A stretch of 5,329 nucleotides of DNA from Rhodobiaceae bacterium. Its GTDB lineage: Bacteria > Pseudomonadota > Alphaproteobacteria > Parvibaculales > Parvibaculaceae. Of the stretch, positions 4,235 to 5,329 are shown piece by piece. The stretch spans positions 1 through 5,329 of the forward strand of contig DAIEIL010000111.1 in the NCBI GenBank assembly GCA_027352645.1. The letters run 5' to 3'. The number at the start of each line of letters is the position of its first letter. Within the stretch, counting starts at the first letter, position 1. A model generated the notes under the pieces. The model made no database searches, was not told the origin of the DNA, and saw nothing but the letters and a program-made list of their open reading frames with translations. Position numbers and translations under genes: made by a program.

Positions 4235-5329
4235 ATGGAAAAGCCGCAGGCGAATGCGCCCAAAGAGGCGAGCGAGGCGACCTGCTATGCGCATGGCCAC
4301 TTGCATGGCCATTTGCCGAAGGAAACGAGTGAGGATTTCGAGCTCGCACGGCGCGGTTTCATCGACACGATCCCCGATGCGAAATCGCTGAACGAGGCAG
4401 GTTTTCCCGTCTGGGACATGTCGACCTTTTCCTTCATCGAGGAAGGTAGCCCCGCGCCCGCGACCGTCAATCCGAGCCTCTGGCGGCAGGCGCAGCTCAA
4501 TTCGATCCATGGCCTCTTCAAGGTCACGGAAGGCATCTATCAGGTGCGCAATTTCGACCTCTCGAACATCACCATCATCGAGGGCGAGACGGGCATCATC
4601 GTCATCGATCCGCTGATCTCGTCGGAGACGGCGCGGACGTCGCTCGCGCTCTATCGCGAGCATCGTGGGGAGCGGCCCGTCGTTGCGGTCATCTACACCC
4701 ATTCCCATGTCGATCATTATGGCGGCGTCAAAGGCGTGTTGAGCGATGAAGATCTCGCGCGAGGCGACATTCGCATCATCGCCCCGGAAGGCTTCCTCGA
4801 AGAGGCGGTGAGCGAGAACGTGCTGGCTGGCAATGCGATGGGCCGCCGGGCGACCTATATGTATGGCGCGTTGCTCCCGCGCGGGCCCAAGGGCCATGTC
4901 GATTCAGGTCTCGGCAAGACCGTCTCGCTCGGTCAGGTGAGCCTCGTGCCGCCGAACGAGATCATCACCAGGACGGGCGAGACGCTGACTGTCGATGGCG
5001 TCGAGATCGTCTTTCAGTTGACGCCGGACTCCGAGGCGCCGGCGGAGATGAACTTCTTCTTTCCGCAGATGAAGGCGCTCTGCATGGCGGAGAACTGCTC
5101 CTGCCATATGCATAATCTCTACACGCCGCGCGGGGCGCAGGTGCGCGACGCGAAGTCGTGGAGCCATTATATCGACGAAGCCATCGATATTTTCGGTGGC
5201 AAGACGGAAGTGCTTTTCGCAAGTCACCATTGGCCGCGCTGGGGCCGCGATGTCGCCATCGCCTTCCTCGCAAAGCAGCGCGACATGTACAAATATGTTC
5301 ATGACCAGACGCTGCGTCTCGCGAACCAC
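4235..5329 (+). CDS. SdsA1-type alkyl sulfatase with metallo-beta-lactamase fold (3' end cut off)
   Basis: Enzymes of this family hydrolyse primary or secondary alkyl sulfates such as dodecyl sulfate to an alcohol and sulfate. The 365 visible residues are the N-terminal catalytic part. Relatives have about 650 residues, so the dimerisation and SCP2-like C-terminal domains lie outside the window. A conserved lead-in, DFELARRGFI (34-43), precedes the metallo-beta-lactamase domain (from about 97). Zinc ligands are visible as His156, His158, Asp160 and His161 (THSHVDH), Glu267 (TPDSEAPAEM), Glu286 (MAEN) and His331 (SHHWP). All are offset by 13 from the Pseudomonas aeruginosa SdsA1 ligands as I remember them, so the core has no net gaps relative to it. 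PRGAQVRD (298-305) is also typical. There is no signal peptide, unlike secreted SdsA1, so the enzyme is probably cytoplasmic. The N-terminus has a His-rich repeat. Substrate choice is not resolved. Confidence 0.92.
   Translation, partial: MEKPQANAPKEASEATCYAHGHLHGHLPKETSEDFELARRGFIDTIPDAKSLNEAGFPVWDMSTFSFIEEGSPAPATVNPSLWRQAQLNSIHGLFKVTEGIYQVRNFDLSNITIIEGETGIIVIDPLISSETARTSLALYREHRGERPVVAVIYTHSHVDHYGGVKGVLSDEDLARGDIRIIAPEGFLEEAVSENVLAGNAMGRRATYMYGALLPRGPKGHVDSGLGKTVSLGQVSLVPPNEIITRTGETLTVDGVEIVFQLTPDSEAPAEMNFFFPQMKALCMAENCSCHMHNLYTPRGAQVRDAKSWSHYIDEAIDIFGGKTEVLFASHHWPRWGRDVAIAFLAKQRDMYKYVHDQTLRLANH
4291..4314 (+). repeat. 12-nt tandem duplication encoding HGHL-HGHL in the sulfatase N-terminus
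   Basis: GCATGGCCACTT (4291-4302) is followed directly by GCATGGCCATTT (4303-4314), with one mismatch at a synonymous position. In frame it encodes residues 20-27, His-Gly-His-Leu twice. The near-identity of the DNA suggests a recent slippage duplication, unlike the older repeat in exbB. Confidence 0.8.

Noticed and set aside
4163..5329. Long minus-strand open frames opposite the sulfatase gene.
   Set aside because: The plus frame contains every expected zinc ligand at correct spacing; the antisense frames have biased shadow composition.

Overview
The window looks like chromosomal DNA from a GC-rich proteobacterium, most likely an alphaproteobacterium. This rests on the strong G/C bias at third codon positions, a long ExbB followed by two tandem ExbD genes, and a PhaC-type polymerase with the N-terminal extension common in alphaproteobacterial PHA synthases. 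The gene mix recalls surfactant-degrading genera such as Parvibaculum, but that is only a guess. All recognisable genes lie on the + strand, apart from a possible gene start at the left edge on the - strand.

Layout: (1) Positions 1-287 are a leader region. It holds a possible divergent gene start at the left edge, weak promoter-like elements and a short perfect dyad. (2) Positions 288-2143 are an exbB-exbD-exbD cluster. It encodes the inner-membrane proton channel (ExbB) and two different ExbD partner proteins. A strong GC hairpin lies between exbB and the first exbD, and the first exbD stop codon overlaps the ribosome binding site of the second. No tonB or tolA is present. (3) Positions 2144-2238 are a short leader with a weak promoter-like pair and two overlapping, mutually exclusive hairpins, one of which would bury the phaC ribosome binding site. 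(4) Positions 2239-4095 encode a PhaC-family poly(3-hydroxyalkanoate) synthase with an intact Cys-Asp-His triad. (5) Positions 4096-4234 are a gap with a small GC hairpin and an AT-rich pocket. (6) From 4235 to the right edge runs an SdsA1-type alkyl sulfatase with a complete dinuclear zinc site, cut off at residue 365.

Functionally, the Exb proteins would convert proton motive force into work on an outer-membrane transport partner encoded elsewhere. The sulfatase would release alcohols from alkyl sulfate esters. Those could be oxidised to fatty acids, feed beta-oxidation and supply 3-hydroxyacyl-CoA to PhaC. That link between the last two genes is an inference from adjacency. None of the complete genes appears broken, and no mobile element, tRNA, rRNA or CRISPR array was seen. 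I did not find a clearly novel multi-gene system. The most interesting signals are the RNA structures between genes, the paired ExbDs and the unusual N-terminus of the sulfatase.
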